Both the position numbers and the translations under genes were made by a program. Shown piece after piece: positions 18,182-26,861 of a DNA stretch of 64,000 nucleotides. Position 1 is the stretch's first letter. Each line of letters starts with the position of its first letter. The stretch is from the NCBI GenBank assembly GCA_016874035.1, contig VGVM01000004.1, forward strand, positions 32,377-96,376, given 5' to 3'. The notes under the pieces are model-generated. The model saw only the letters and a list, made by a program, of their open reading frames with translations, searched no databases and was not told where the DNA came from. The DNA comes from Gemmatimonadota bacterium (GTDB taxonomy: Bacteria; Gemmatimonadota; Gemmatimonadetes; Gemmatimonadales; Gemmatimonadaceae).

Positions 18182-18456
18182 CGATGATCGTCTCGACTGC
18201 GAGCCCGGCCGGCTAGGGCAGGTGACGTTCCCCCCGTGCTTTCTCCAGTTCTAGGCTGAGAGCAGGACCGGGGTTTCAAAGTGCGTTCAGCGCGGCGGAT
18301 CCGCCGACCGGCCTGAATGGGACACTTGTTCGGCGGCTCCCGTTTGGAGGGAGCGGCGGGTTCGTAGCGAGCGTGGCCGGAGGGGTATCTTCGGAGTACT
18401 CCATAGGTGGGTTCCGCCCGATCGCCCTTCCCTTTCGCCGGAGCTTGTCCATCCCG
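18182..18456. other. Intergenic stretch between sufS and cytochrome c gene
   Basis: The full gap between sufS and the cytochrome gene is 309 bp; the first part is the sufS hairpin. The remainder shows no convincing open frame, RNA motif or repeat. A short palindrome GGAGTACTCC sits about 60 bases before the cytochrome start and may be promoter-associated. Confidence 0.5.
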
Positions 18457-18936
18457 ATGAAACCCAGCGCCGCACAGGTCTTCGCCGTCGCCGCAGCCGC
18501 GAGCCTCTTGGCTTCGTGCAGTCGCGCCACGTCGAGTACGACGACCGGCACATCCGCCGGCGTGATGGCGGCCGCCGCAGCCGCCTCGTCATCCAGGACG
18601 CCGGCTCCGCCGATGATGCCGACCGGCGTCACACCGGCCCTCATCGCCACGGGTGACTCGATCTACCATGCGAACGCCTGCGCGCGTTGCCACGGAGCGA
18701 AGGGCGTTGGTGGGCAGAACGGGCCACCGCTGGCGAAGGCGGCCCCCGCGGCGTGGCTGCACAGCACCGGGAAGTACGAGGAGATCATCGCCACGATCAC
18801 GCAGGGGGTCCCGCGCGCGGCGCTCAAGGACACCACTCGCCGGTTCGCCATGAACCCGCGCGGGTCGAACCCGCCGATCAACGATGACGCCGTGAAGGCG
18901 GTGGCGGCGTACATCTGGAAACTCAACAACCCGTAA
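18457..18936 (+). CDS. Monohaem cytochrome c, predicted lipoprotein
   Basis: A 159-residue class I cytochrome c-like protein. The signal peptide ends in the lipobox LLASC, so it is probably lipid-anchored in the envelope. Residues 25-60 are a Ser/Thr/Ala/Pro-rich linker. The haem-binding motif is CARCH within NACARCHGAKGVGGQ. A downstream Met suitable as sixth ligand lies in RRFAMNP. ATG at 18457 was chosen because it begins the signal peptide. It precedes the DUF5916 gene on the same strand but a hairpin separates them. The redox partner is unknown. Confidence 0.88.
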   Translation: MKPSAAQVFAVAAAASLLASCSRATSSTTTGTSAGVMAAAAAASSSRTPAPPMMPTGVTPALIATGDSIYHANACARCHGAKGVGGQNGPPLAKAAPAAWLHSTGKYEEIIATITQGVPRAALKDTTRRFAMNPRGSNPPINDDAVKAVAAYIWKLNNP

Positions 18937-19003
18937 GGTCACCGGTCGCAACGGCCGGGCGATTCGCGTCGCGAGGCCGACCCGCCCGCCGTGAGGGATG
19001 TGG

Positions 19004-19046
19004 GAAGGGGTTCGGCACGCCAAATTGCGGCGTCCCGAACCCCTTC
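19004..19046 (+). promoter_or_regulatory. Long hairpin directly before the DUF5916 start codon
   Basis: A 12-bp stem (GAAGGGGTTCGG with CCGAACCCCTTC), one mismatch, then a 5-bp inner stem (ACGCC with GGCGT) and a 7-nt loop. It ends four bases before the GTG at 19051. It could terminate cytochrome c transcription or mask the start of the next gene. Confidence 0.65.
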
Positions 19047-19050
19047 ACGC

Positions 19051-21603
19051 GTGAACGTCGCAGCAATTCGCTTTTTCGGCCTCGCCGCCGCGGCCGCGGT
19101 CGCTTCCGCGTGTACGGCAAGTCCGGCCTGGGCGCAGGTCGGCGCACCGGCAACGCCGACGACATCGGCATCAACGGCAACAGCAGCGACCAGCGCGACC
19201 CGGGCGCAGCGCCCGCCGGTGATTGACGGGCGTGAAGATGATGACGTCTGGCGCGGCATTGCGCCGACGCGCGGGTTTCGCCAGTTCGAACCGGGCGACG
19301 ATGTCGCGCCGACCTTCGAGACGGAGTTTCGGCTCGCCTACGACAACGAAAACCTCTACGTGCTCGTGCGGGCGTACGACCCCCATCCCGACAGCATCGT
19401 GCCGCTCCTGTCGCGGCGGGACGTGAGGACGAACTCGGACCAGATCAAGATCATCGTGGACGGGTTCCTGGATAAGCGAAACGCGATCCAGCTCATGGTG
19501 AACCCGGCGGGCGTCAAGCGCGACGCGTCGATCTATGCGGACGCCACCGAGGATGTGTCCTGGGACGGCGTATGGGATGTCGGCGTGGCGATTGACGACA
19601 AGGGGTGGGTGGCGGAGTTCCGCCTGCCGTTCAGCCAGCTGCGGTTCGCGGCACGCGACGTCAACACGTTCGGGTTCGGCGTGTGGCGCGATATCGCACG
19701 GCTCAACCAACGTGATTCGTGGCCGGTGTACCGGAGGGCCTCACGCACCATCGTGTCGCAGCTGGGCACCGTCGGCGATATCCAGGGCGTGCCTGCCGCA
19801 CGGCGAATCGAGCTGCTGCCGTACACCGTTGCGAAGAGCGTACCGAACGTCCGCACGCCGGGCGGTGCGAACGTCTCCGACTTCACGGGCGGGCTCGACG
19901 CGAAGATCGGCCTCGGGTCGAACATCACCATGGACGCGACCATCAACCCGGACTTCGGGCAGGTCGAGGCGGACCCCTCAATCCTGAACCTCACGGCGTT
20001 CGAAACGCGGTTCGAGGAGCGACGTCCGTTCTTCCAGGAAGGGATCGGGCTGTTCCGCTGCGGACCGCCGTGTGAGGGACCCTTCTACACGCGCCGGATC
20101 GGCCGCACCCCCCAGCTGCGCACGAACGCCGCCGACCCGGCATTCACGACGATCCTCGGCGCGGCGAAGATCACCGGGCGCCTGAACCGCGGGTTTACGC
20201 TGGCGATGCTGAATGCCGTGACGAAGGAGGAGCACGGCGTGTCCGGCGCGGTGATCGAGCCGCAGACGAACTACTTCGTGGCTCGCGGCGCGCGGGAGTG
20301 GGGCAATGGCACGCGACAGGCCGGCATCTCCGTGACCGATGTCCGACGTCAACTGGACAAGACCACCGACCCCTTCCTGCGGCGCTCGGCGACGGCCGTG
20401 ATCGGCCAGTCCACGATCCGGTTCGACCAAGGGCGGCACGAGCTGCTCGTGTACGGCGGGCAGAGCTTCGTGTACGGAACGCCGGCCGCGATGGCGCGCA
20501 CGCAACGGAGCAGCGTGCACTACTTCCAGCGGCCCGGCAGCGAGATGGCGTACGACAGCACGCGCACCTCGCTCACCGGCGGCGCGGTCGGCGCGAGCAT
20601 CAAGAAGATTCGCGGCGCCGTGCGCTACGAGACGTTCGTCCGCCGGTCCACGCCGGGCCAGGAGATGAACGACCTCGGCCTCGTGCCGACGGTGAACAGC
20701 ATGAGCATCCGCCAGTCGCTCGACTACCAGCAACTGTCGCCGAACCGGTGGTTCCGCTCCTCGTTCTCGACCATGGGGCTCGAGTCGCAGTGGACCGTGG
20801 GCGGGCTGCCCGCGGCGAAGTCCGCCAGCGTGCATGCGAGCGGTTCGCTGCACAACAACTGGGCGGGCGCGCTCACCTACAACGCCGACGGATTCGGCGG
20901 CGTCAACTGCGTGTCGTGCGCGCGCGGTGGTCCGGCGCTGCGCCGCTCGTTCGCACATACGCTCCGTCTCGATATCGTGGCCGATCCGCGCCCGGCATTC
21001 GTGCCCCGCGGCAATGTCCGGTTCGGCCGCGGCGACGAAGGGCGCACGCGCACCAGAGGCGGAGAAGCCAGCGCCGAGTTGCGTGTGGCCAGCCAGTTCT
21101 CCGCATCCCTCGGCGCGGGCTACGAGCATGCGATCAACGACCAGCAGTGGGTCGGCAACTTCGACGCGCTGCTGAGCGACACGACGCACTACACCTTTGC
21201 GCGACTCGACCAGCGCACCCTTGCGATTACGGCGCGCATGAACTGGACCGCTACACCCAACCTGTCGTTCCAGTTCTATGGGCAGCCGTTCATCAGCGCA
21301 GGGTCCTACACGAACTGGCGCGAGCTGGACGATCCATCGGCTCCGCGATACAGGGACCGGTTCAAGACGTATCGGCCGGGTTCGAACCCCGCCGGGTTCA
21401 ACGTGAAGCAGTTCAACTCGAATGCGGTCGTGCGCTGGGAGTACCGGCCCGGGAGCGCGTTGTTTCTCGTGTGGCAGCAGGGGCGCGATGAGTCAACGCT
21501 CGATCGCGGCTCGTTCGATGGCCCGCGGGATATCCGCTCGTTGTTCAGCGCGTTGCCGCAAAATACGCTGCTGCTCAAGGCCTCCTACTGGTTCAACCCA
21601 TGA
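19051..21603 (+). CDS. DUF5916 protein with N-terminal CBM9-like domain (outer-membrane type)
   Basis: An 850-residue envelope protein. The signal peptide covers about 29 residues (IRFFGLAAAAAVASACTASP). Residues about 50-230 form a CBM9-like beta-sandwich (PPVIDGREDDDVW, ETEFRLAYDNENLYV and RDVRTNSDQI are typical). The rest is the DUF5916 region, containing NPDFGQVEADPS and FEERRPFFQEGI, and is rich in alternating beta strands ending in SYWFNP, consistent with an outer-membrane barrel. Function in the family is unknown; carbohydrate binding is inferred from the N-terminus. GTG at 19051 gives the best signal peptide. It overlaps the amidase by 4 bp. Confidence 0.88.
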   Translation: MNVAAIRFFGLAAAAAVASACTASPAWAQVGAPATPTTSASTATAATSATRAQRPPVIDGREDDDVWRGIAPTRGFRQFEPGDDVAPTFETEFRLAYDNENLYVLVRAYDPHPDSIVPLLSRRDVRTNSDQIKIIVDGFLDKRNAIQLMVNPAGVKRDASIYADATEDVSWDGVWDVGVAIDDKGWVAEFRLPFSQLRFAARDVNTFGFGVWRDIARLNQRDSWPVYRRASRTIVSQLGTVGDIQGVPAARRIELLPYTVAKSVPNVRTPGGANVSDFTGGLDAKIGLGSNITMDATINPDFGQVEADPSILNLTAFETRFEERRPFFQEGIGLFRCGPPCEGPFYTRRIGRTPQLRTNAADPAFTTILGAAKITGRLNRGFTLAMLNAVTKEEHGVSGAVIEPQTNYFVARGAREWGNGTRQAGISVTDVRRQLDKTTDPFLRRSATAVIGQSTIRFDQGRHELLVYGGQSFVYGTPAAMARTQRSSVHYFQRPGSEMAYDSTRTSLTGGAVGASIKKIRGAVRYETFVRRSTPGQEMNDLGLVPTVNSMSIRQSLDYQQLSPNRWFRSSFSTMGLESQWTVGGLPAAKSASVHASGSLHNNWAGALTYNADGFGGVNCVSCARGGPALRRSFAHTLRLDIVADPRPAFVPRGNVRFGRGDEGRTRTRGGEASAELRVASQFSASLGAGYEHAINDQQWVGNFDALLSDTTHYTFARLDQRTLAITARMNWTATPNLSFQFYGQPFISAGSYTNWRELDDPSAPRYRDRFKTYRPGSNPAGFNVKQFNSNAVVRWEYRPGSALFLVWQQGRDESTLDRGSFDGPRDIRSLFSALPQNTLLLKASYWFNP

Positions 21604-23183
21604 TGCGACAACTCTGTGCGGCAGCCCTGGCGTTGTGCGGCGTCACGCTGGGCGCGCAAACGCCATCCGCAGGCACGCGCAACGCGCCACGCGCGGCGTT
21701 TTCGGTAGTCGAAGCCACCATCGCGGGTGTCCACGCCGCCTTCACCGCCAAGACGCTGACCTGCCGTCAGCTCGTGCAGATGTACCTCGATCGCATCGAG
21801 GCGTACGACAAGAAAGGCCCCTCGATCAATGCCATTGTCGTGGTGAACTCGCAGGCCCTCGACGTCGCCGATTCGCTCGATCGGCGTTTTGCTCGCGAAG
21901 GATTGACGGGTCCCCTGCACTGCGTGCCGACAATCGTGAAGGACAACTTCGAGACGATCGGCCTGCAGACGACAGCGGGTTCGGGCGCGCTCGAAGGCTG
22001 GATGCCGCGCCGCGATGCGTTCATGGTCGCGCGCATCAAGGCGGCGGGGGCAATCGTGCTTGCCAAGAGCAACATGGCAGAGTGGGCGTTCTCGCCGCTG
22101 GAGACGGTGAACTCGATCCTTCCGGGCTACTCGCTCAACCCGTACGACGTTACGCGCGTGACGGCGGGGTCAAGCGGCGGGACGGCCGCCGCGGTCGCGG
22201 CGAGTCTCGGACTCGTCGGGCTGGGCACCGACACCGGTAATTCGATTCGCGGCCCGTCGGCGCACCAGGCGCTCTTCGGTATTCGCTCGACGATGGGCCT
22301 CACGTCGCGTTCGGGCGTGGTCCCGCTGAATCTCCGCGCGGACATCGCGGGTCCGATGGCGCGGACCGCGGAGGACGCCGTGCGCGTGTTTCAGGTGGTG
22401 GTGGGCACCGATGCCGAGGATCCGGTCACCGCGGAGGCCGACCGCCGCCGCGAGCCGGACTACGCCACGTTTGTGAAGCCGGGCGCACTCACGGGCGCGC
22501 GCATCGGTGTGCTGCGCCAGGCGTACGAGCGCACTGGACTCGACAGCGAAGTCGTCGCGGTGTTCGCCAACGCCGTGCGCGACCTTCGCGCAGCCGGTGC
22601 GACCGTGCTCGACACCGTGCTCGTGGATTCGCTGACCGCGCTCACGCGCGGCCAGGGCGGGTGCAATCCCTTCAAGTTCGACGTCGAGCGGTACCTCGCC
22701 TCGCGCGGCGAAGGCGCTCCGGTGAAGACGCTCCGCGAAGTGATCCGCAGCGGGCGGTTCCACCCGAGCGTCCAGGCACGCCTCGTCTCGGCGGATTCGG
22801 TGACCGTTGCGCCGGAAGACACGCCGGGCTGCGTGTTCCGGGAGAACACCGTCAAGCCGCGTGTGCGCGCCGCGGTGAACAAGTTGATGGACTCACTGCG
22901 CCTCGACGCACTCGTGTACCCTACCTGGAGCAACCCGCCGCGGCGCGTGGGCGACATGCAGACACCCGCGGGCGACAACTCGCAGCTGTTCTCACCGACG
23001 ACGGGATTTCCCGCGATCACCGTGCCGATGGGATACACGCGCGACAATCGCCTGCCCGCCGGCATGACGTTCTTTGGCCGGGCATGGAGCGAAGGTCGCC
23101 TGATCGCGCTGTCGTACGACTACGAGCGGCGCACGAAGCACCGCCGACCGCCGCCGAACTTTGGGCCGCTACCGCGCCGGTAG
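21600..23183 (+). CDS. Exported amidase-signature hydrolase
   Basis: A 527-residue amidase-signature enzyme with a signal peptide (LCAAALALCGVTLGAQ). The Ser-cisSer-Lys triad is readable: Lys in TIVKDNFETIGLQT, cis-Ser in TAGSSGGTAAAVA, and nucleophile Ser in TDTGNSIRGPSAH. The nucleophile loop reads GNSIRGPS, close to the usual GGSIRxPA. The substrate is not predictable. The start overlaps the DUF5916 stop (ATGATGA), indicating coupled translation. A hairpin terminator covers its stop codon. Confidence 0.92.
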   Translation: MMRQLCAAALALCGVTLGAQTPSAGTRNAPRAAFSVVEATIAGVHAAFTAKTLTCRQLVQMYLDRIEAYDKKGPSINAIVVVNSQALDVADSLDRRFAREGLTGPLHCVPTIVKDNFETIGLQTTAGSGALEGWMPRRDAFMVARIKAAGAIVLAKSNMAEWAFSPLETVNSILPGYSLNPYDVTRVTAGSSGGTAAAVAASLGLVGLGTDTGNSIRGPSAHQALFGIRSTMGLTSRSGVVPLNLRADIAGPMARTAEDAVRVFQVVVGTDAEDPVTAEADRRREPDYATFVKPGALTGARIGVLRQAYERTGLDSEVVAVFANAVRDLRAAGATVLDTVLVDSLTALTRGQGGCNPFKFDVERYLASRGEGAPVKTLREVIRSGRFHPSVQARLVSADSVTVAPEDTPGCVFRENTVKPRVRAAVNKLMDSLRLDALVYPTWSNPPRRVGDMQTPAGDNSQLFSPTTGFPAITVPMGYTRDNRLPAGMTFFGRAWSEGRLIALSYDYERRTKHRRPPPNFGPLPRR

Positions 23184-23202
23184 TTCGACCCGAAGCTGCC
23201 GG
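23177..23202 (+). terminator. Terminator overlapping the amidase stop codon
   Basis: CCGGTAGTTCG pairs with CGAAGCTGCCGG (one bulge, one G-T pair) around the loop ACC and is followed by TCTTTC. It separates the amidase from the convergent GMC gene ending at 23211. Confidence 0.65.
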
Positions 23203-23210
23203 TCTTTCGC

Positions 23211-24827
23211 TCAGGCGCCGGTCAGTCTCGGGAACGCGTTGCCGATCTCCGCGGCGGAGCGGAGCGAGAGCGCGCAGAACGTGAGCGTGCCATTGGCACA
23301 ACTTCCCGACACCATCGTCGGCGCTCCGACCACGAAGAGATTCTCGTGCTCGAATGTGCGACCGTGTGAATCCACCACACCGGTCGCCGCACTTGTGCCC
23401 ATACGGCACCCACCGGCCGGATGGTCCTGGAAGTTGTCCACCGCCGTGCGGATCACGCGCCCATCGCCGGCCTTCGCGAGGCGGTCGAAGAGCGCGCGAA
23501 GCGAATCTTCCGTGTAGCCCCGGAGCGCCGCAGACATCGTGTCATCGCGGAAGCTGAGCTTGGGCAGCGGGTCGGCCCAGAGCGTCCGCCGAACGGGGTC
23601 CAGCGTGAGCTCACTTTCACGCGCCGGGATCACGTCGTAATACGCGCGGACGCGCGCGGTCCCGCGGCCGGTCCGCTGCCGCCAGTCGCGCAGCATGTCG
23701 TCGCCGAGCAGCAGCGCGCCCGCGTCATCGCGCAGTCGCGGCTCACGGCCCACCGGCGATTCCCAGACGCGGAGGTCGTGCCGCACGTATGCGCCGCCGG
23801 CGGGTTTGCGCATGAACTGCTTGCTGACCAATGAGTGCTGCGTGTTGATCCCCGGGTACAGCTCGAGCGGGAGATCGATGAACGCCTGCACGTTGCGGTG
23901 ACCCGTCAGGTACTTGCCGACCAGTCCGGCGCGATTGGCGAGCCCGTTCGGAAAGCGAGACGATCGCGAAAGCAGGAGCAGGTGCGCGCTCCAGGCGTAT
24001 CCCGCCGCCACGACGAACGTCTTGGCGCGGAACTCGATGGTTTCGCCCAGTCGATCGCGGTGAACGGCGCGCGCCGCAACGATACGCCCGCTGTTTTCGT
24101 CATGCACCAGCGAGCGCACGATCGTGCGCGTGTGCAGCTCGATGCGCTTGTTGGCACGCAGCGGGTTCCACGTCATGTCCGGCGAATACTTCGCGCCGAC
24201 CGGGCAGATCGGGGTGCAGGTGTCGTTCCGGCAGCACGCGCCGCGCCCCTGGTACGAACGCGACAGCTTGGCCGACGGCTGGCTCCACATTGTCACGCCT
24301 GCGTCGGCGACCCAGTTCTTGAGGAGACCGAGGTTGTAGCTCAGCGGCAGCGCGGGGAGCGGGAACGGCTTGGCGCGGGGATCCATGGACGCCGGGCCCT
24401 GCTCGCCGCTCACGCCCATCAGCACCTCGGCCTCGTAGTAGTGCGGTTCGAGGTCCTCGTAGCTGATCGGCCAGTCATAGCCGACGCCGCAGAGTGACAT
24501 GGTCTTGAAGTCTTCCGGCGAAAACCGCGGGGTGACCCCACCCCAGTGCATCGCCATGCCGCCGACGCACATGGAGCGCGACTGGATGCCTTCGGGGTCG
24601 TAGCCGTCAATGTGGTCGTTGGGCCACGGCGATGTCCCGTACGCGCGCCAGCGCTCGCGGTTGGCGGGCCACTGATTGATCGGCGGCTGGTCATCGCCGG
24701 CTTCGATCACGACAATCTTCGCGCGGCGTTCGCTCGTGAGCTTCGCCGCGACCATGGCGGCGGTGATCCCGCTGCCGATGATGCAGATGTCGGCCTCGAC
24801 GGACTGCCGCTTCGCAATGAAGGTCAT
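23211..24827 (-). CDS. GMC-family FAD sugar dehydrogenase, catalytic subunit
   Basis: A 538-residue flavoprotein of the gluconate/glucose (FAD) dehydrogenase alpha-subunit type. The FAD-binding loop is IIGSGITAAMVAAKL, preceded by ADIC. A Cys motif GACCRNDTCTPICPVGAKY matches the 3Fe-4S site of FAD-glucose dehydrogenases. The catalytic His is in DHPAGGCRMGTS, and the C-terminal GSCANGTLTFCALSL matches the family. It has no signal peptide; in this family it leaves the cell with the Tat-exported small subunit. ATG at 24827 overlaps that gene by 4 bp. A cytochrome beta subunit is not adjacent. The substrate is unknown. Confidence 0.9.
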   Translation of the reverse strand: MTFIAKRQSVEADICIIGSGITAAMVAAKLTSERRAKIVVIEAGDDQPPINQWPANRERWRAYGTSPWPNDHIDGYDPEGIQSRSMCVGGMAMHWGGVTPRFSPEDFKTMSLCGVGYDWPISYEDLEPHYYEAEVLMGVSGEQGPASMDPRAKPFPLPALPLSYNLGLLKNWVADAGVTMWSQPSAKLSRSYQGRGACCRNDTCTPICPVGAKYSPDMTWNPLRANKRIELHTRTIVRSLVHDENSGRIVAARAVHRDRLGETIEFRAKTFVVAAGYAWSAHLLLLSRSSRFPNGLANRAGLVGKYLTGHRNVQAFIDLPLELYPGINTQHSLVSKQFMRKPAGGAYVRHDLRVWESPVGREPRLRDDAGALLLGDDMLRDWRQRTGRGTARVRAYYDVIPARESELTLDPVRRTLWADPLPKLSFRDDTMSAALRGYTEDSLRALFDRLAKAGDGRVIRTAVDNFQDHPAGGCRMGTSAATGVVDSHGRTFEHENLFVVGAPTMVSGSCANGTLTFCALSLRSAAEIGNAFPRLTGA

Positions 24828-25486
24828 GCCGAGGCCCTCCCGGCGCGCGTGAGCGGAACGGGCAGCTTCGGGGAATCGGCGAGCGGCCGGCACTGGCGCG
24901 GGTCAATCCGCCGCTGGTACGCGAGGTTCACGCCGTCGGTGGACTCCACGAAATGCGCGAGCATGGCGACGGCAACGTGTGGCGCCGAGAGCGGCGACGG
25001 CATGCGAGTGGAAGGCGCGCCGGCTGCGGCGCCCGCACCGCCGGCATTCGCGATCGCGGAACGCACGAGCGCAAGACGTTCATCGGCCGTGCACTGGGCG
25101 AACGCTTTTCGGTGCGCCGCCTGCGCGTCACGGTCGAGCGCGGCGAGTTGATCGGCCCAGCGCGCAGCCGACGACGGAGCGGTGGTTCCGATGCGTTCGC
25201 TGCCGTATGGGTGCTCCAACTCCTCGCCCGCGCGGTATGCCGCGATCCACGCGGTGAACGCGTTCGCCGCGCGCTCGACGCCGGCCCGGCCCAGCTCGCT
25301 CGGAAGTACGACTTCCGCGACGGGGCGCACGGCGGCCACGTCGAGTCCGGTTGCCTGACGCGAGGCAGCCCCTTGCTGCTCACCGGATGCGCGCGGTGTC
25401 TCGGCAAACGCCACGCGGCGCATCGCAGCCGTGACCGCTGCGGCGAGCATGGTCCACCTGATGAACAGTCGGCGATTCCAGGACAC
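24824..25486 (-). CDS. Small (gluconate 2-dehydrogenase subunit 3-like) subunit with Tat signal
   Basis: A 220-residue protein of the gamma-subunit family that carries the catalytic flavoprotein through the Tat pathway. The N-terminus has a twin-arginine-like NRRLFIRWTMLAAAVTAA. The body includes VAEVVLPSELGRAG and, near the C-terminus, NLAYQRRIDPRQC, seen in this family. GTG at 25486 was chosen because GGAGG lies eight bases upstream and it opens exactly at the signal peptide. It forms a two-gene operon with the flavoprotein. Confidence 0.8.
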   Translation of the reverse strand: MSWNRRLFIRWTMLAAAVTAAMRRVAFAETPRASGEQQGAASRQATGLDVAAVRPVAEVVLPSELGRAGVERAANAFTAWIAAYRAGEELEHPYGSERIGTTAPSSAARWADQLAALDRDAQAAHRKAFAQCTADERLALVRSAIANAGGAGAAAGAPSTRMPSPLSAPHVAVAMLAHFVESTDGVNLAYQRRIDPRQCRPLADSPKLPVPLTRAGRASA

Positions 25487-25516
25487 GGCGAACACCTCCA
25501 GTACGCGGGCGGGGAG

Positions 25517-25546
25517 AATGTAGCCGAACGCAGCTCTTGGCTTCAA
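25517..25546 (-). promoter_or_regulatory. Candidate promoter of the GMC dehydrogenase operon
   Basis: Read on the minus strand, TTGAAG (25546-25541) and TACATT (25522-25517) are separated by 18 bp, placing transcription start about 24 bases before the GTG, with GGAGG in the leader. Confidence 0.45.
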
Positions 25547-25589
25547 CGTGTTGCTGGTGCGCAGACGTGACCGTCGGCGCGCCGCGTGG

Positions 25590-26861
25590 CTACGGATGCT
25601 CGAGTCGCTGTGCTCGCAGCCGCGCGAAGCCGATACCGACGATCGTGGTAACCGCGATCGCGGTCACGCCGTAGCCGCCTGCGGCGCCCATGCTGCCGCC
25701 GAGCGCCGCTCCCCCGATGCCACCCATCGCCATCGCCGTACAGGCGGCCACCACCTGGGGCGCGAACTTCTCGTCTCCGAAGGCCCGAAACCACGCCAGC
25801 ATGGCCTGGAACGAGACCAGCGCAAGGCTCCCGACCAGCAGCACCGCAACGAGTGACCACGAGAGTACGCGTCCCGCCAGAAACGGAAACACTGATGGTG
25901 CAAACGCAGCGAGTGCGACCACTGCAGCCGCGGCAGCCGCGAAGACAGCAAGTGCCTGCCCGAACGCCTTCTTGGCCGTTTCATCGAAAGTGCGAATGGC
26001 CCCGGACGCAACGAGCGCGCCGAGCCGCGGATACCGCGCATGCATCCACGCCGTGGCAAGTACCGGCGGCGCCAGCGCGAGCGCGACATGAAGGCCGATC
26101 TCGCCCGCCTCGGTGGCACCGTGCATCAGCATCGTCGCGGGCGTGAGCACCTGCGGGGCGATCCAGAGCGCGATCCACACCTTCGCCGAGCGCGCCTGCT
26201 CCGAGTGATACTGCTGGACGAGGCGGCCGCCGCCGGAGTCCGCCCCGGGAATCGCGCGCCGGCCACGCCACACGAATATTCCGGCCACCGCGAGCTGCGT
26301 CACGGCCGCCGCTGCCGCCGCGTCAATCCCGCGCGCTCGCATCAGGCCGACAATGACGACCACTGCGATCGCAGTCGCCTGGATGGCTCGCATCCGCTGC
26401 ACTGCCTCGCTCCCACCCAGGCCTTCCCGCAAGCACACAAGCGGCACCAGCGCGACATACGCTGCCGTGCACGCCAGCACGATCAACCAGGGTCCGGTAG
26501 CCGACAGCTGACCAGGCATGGCCCCGCGCCAGATGACCCAGGTCCCGAGCGTCAGGCCCAGAGCGCCGACCACGATCGCCGCCCTCCGGAACCACGCATC
26601 GGCGACCGCGCGCAACACACCGCGTTCCGAAGGCCTCACCCGTGCCGCAAACTGCACGACCAGCGTCCCCATGCCGGTCTCAAAGAGCTGGGCGAAGGCG
26701 ACGGCGTTGATGGCAATGAGGTAGAAGCCGCGTTCGGAGAGCGGCTGGCGCGTGACCAGGAAGTAGAGCGAAAGCGGCGCCGCGATCAGCGAGAGGGCGC
26801 GGGCGGCGGCAAGCCAGCGGACCGAAGGATCCGCCACCAACCTCCGAACCCGGTCGATCAT
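25590..26861 (-). CDS. Polytopic membrane protein, probable polysaccharide flippase-like
   Basis: A 423-residue protein with about 12 hydrophobic segments and few charged residues outside the loops. The arrangement of repeated paired helices and its place at the end of a glycan cluster suggest a Wzx-type lipid-linked oligosaccharide flippase (MOP superfamily), but no diagnostic motif can be read by eye. The N-terminal RRLVADPSVRWLAAARALSLIAAPLSLYF resembles the first helices of such proteins. ATG at 26861 overlaps the GT2 stop by 4 bp. A polysaccharide polymerase is an alternative. Confidence 0.6.
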   Translation of the reverse strand: MIDRVRRLVADPSVRWLAAARALSLIAAPLSLYFLVTRQPLSERGFYLIAINAVAFAQLFETGMGTLVVQFAARVRPSERGVLRAVADAWFRRAAIVVGALGLTLGTWVIWRGAMPGQLSATGPWLIVLACTAAYVALVPLVCLREGLGGSEAVQRMRAIQATAIAVVVIVGLMRARGIDAAAAAAVTQLAVAGIFVWRGRRAIPGADSGGGRLVQQYHSEQARSAKVWIALWIAPQVLTPATMLMHGATEAGEIGLHVALALAPPVLATAWMHARYPRLGALVASGAIRTFDETAKKAFGQALAVFAAAAAAVVALAAFAPSVFPFLAGRVLSWSLVAVLLVGSLALVSFQAMLAWFRAFGDEKFAPQVVAACTAMAMGGIGGAALGGSMGAAGGYGVTAIAVTTIVGIGFARLRAQRLEHP

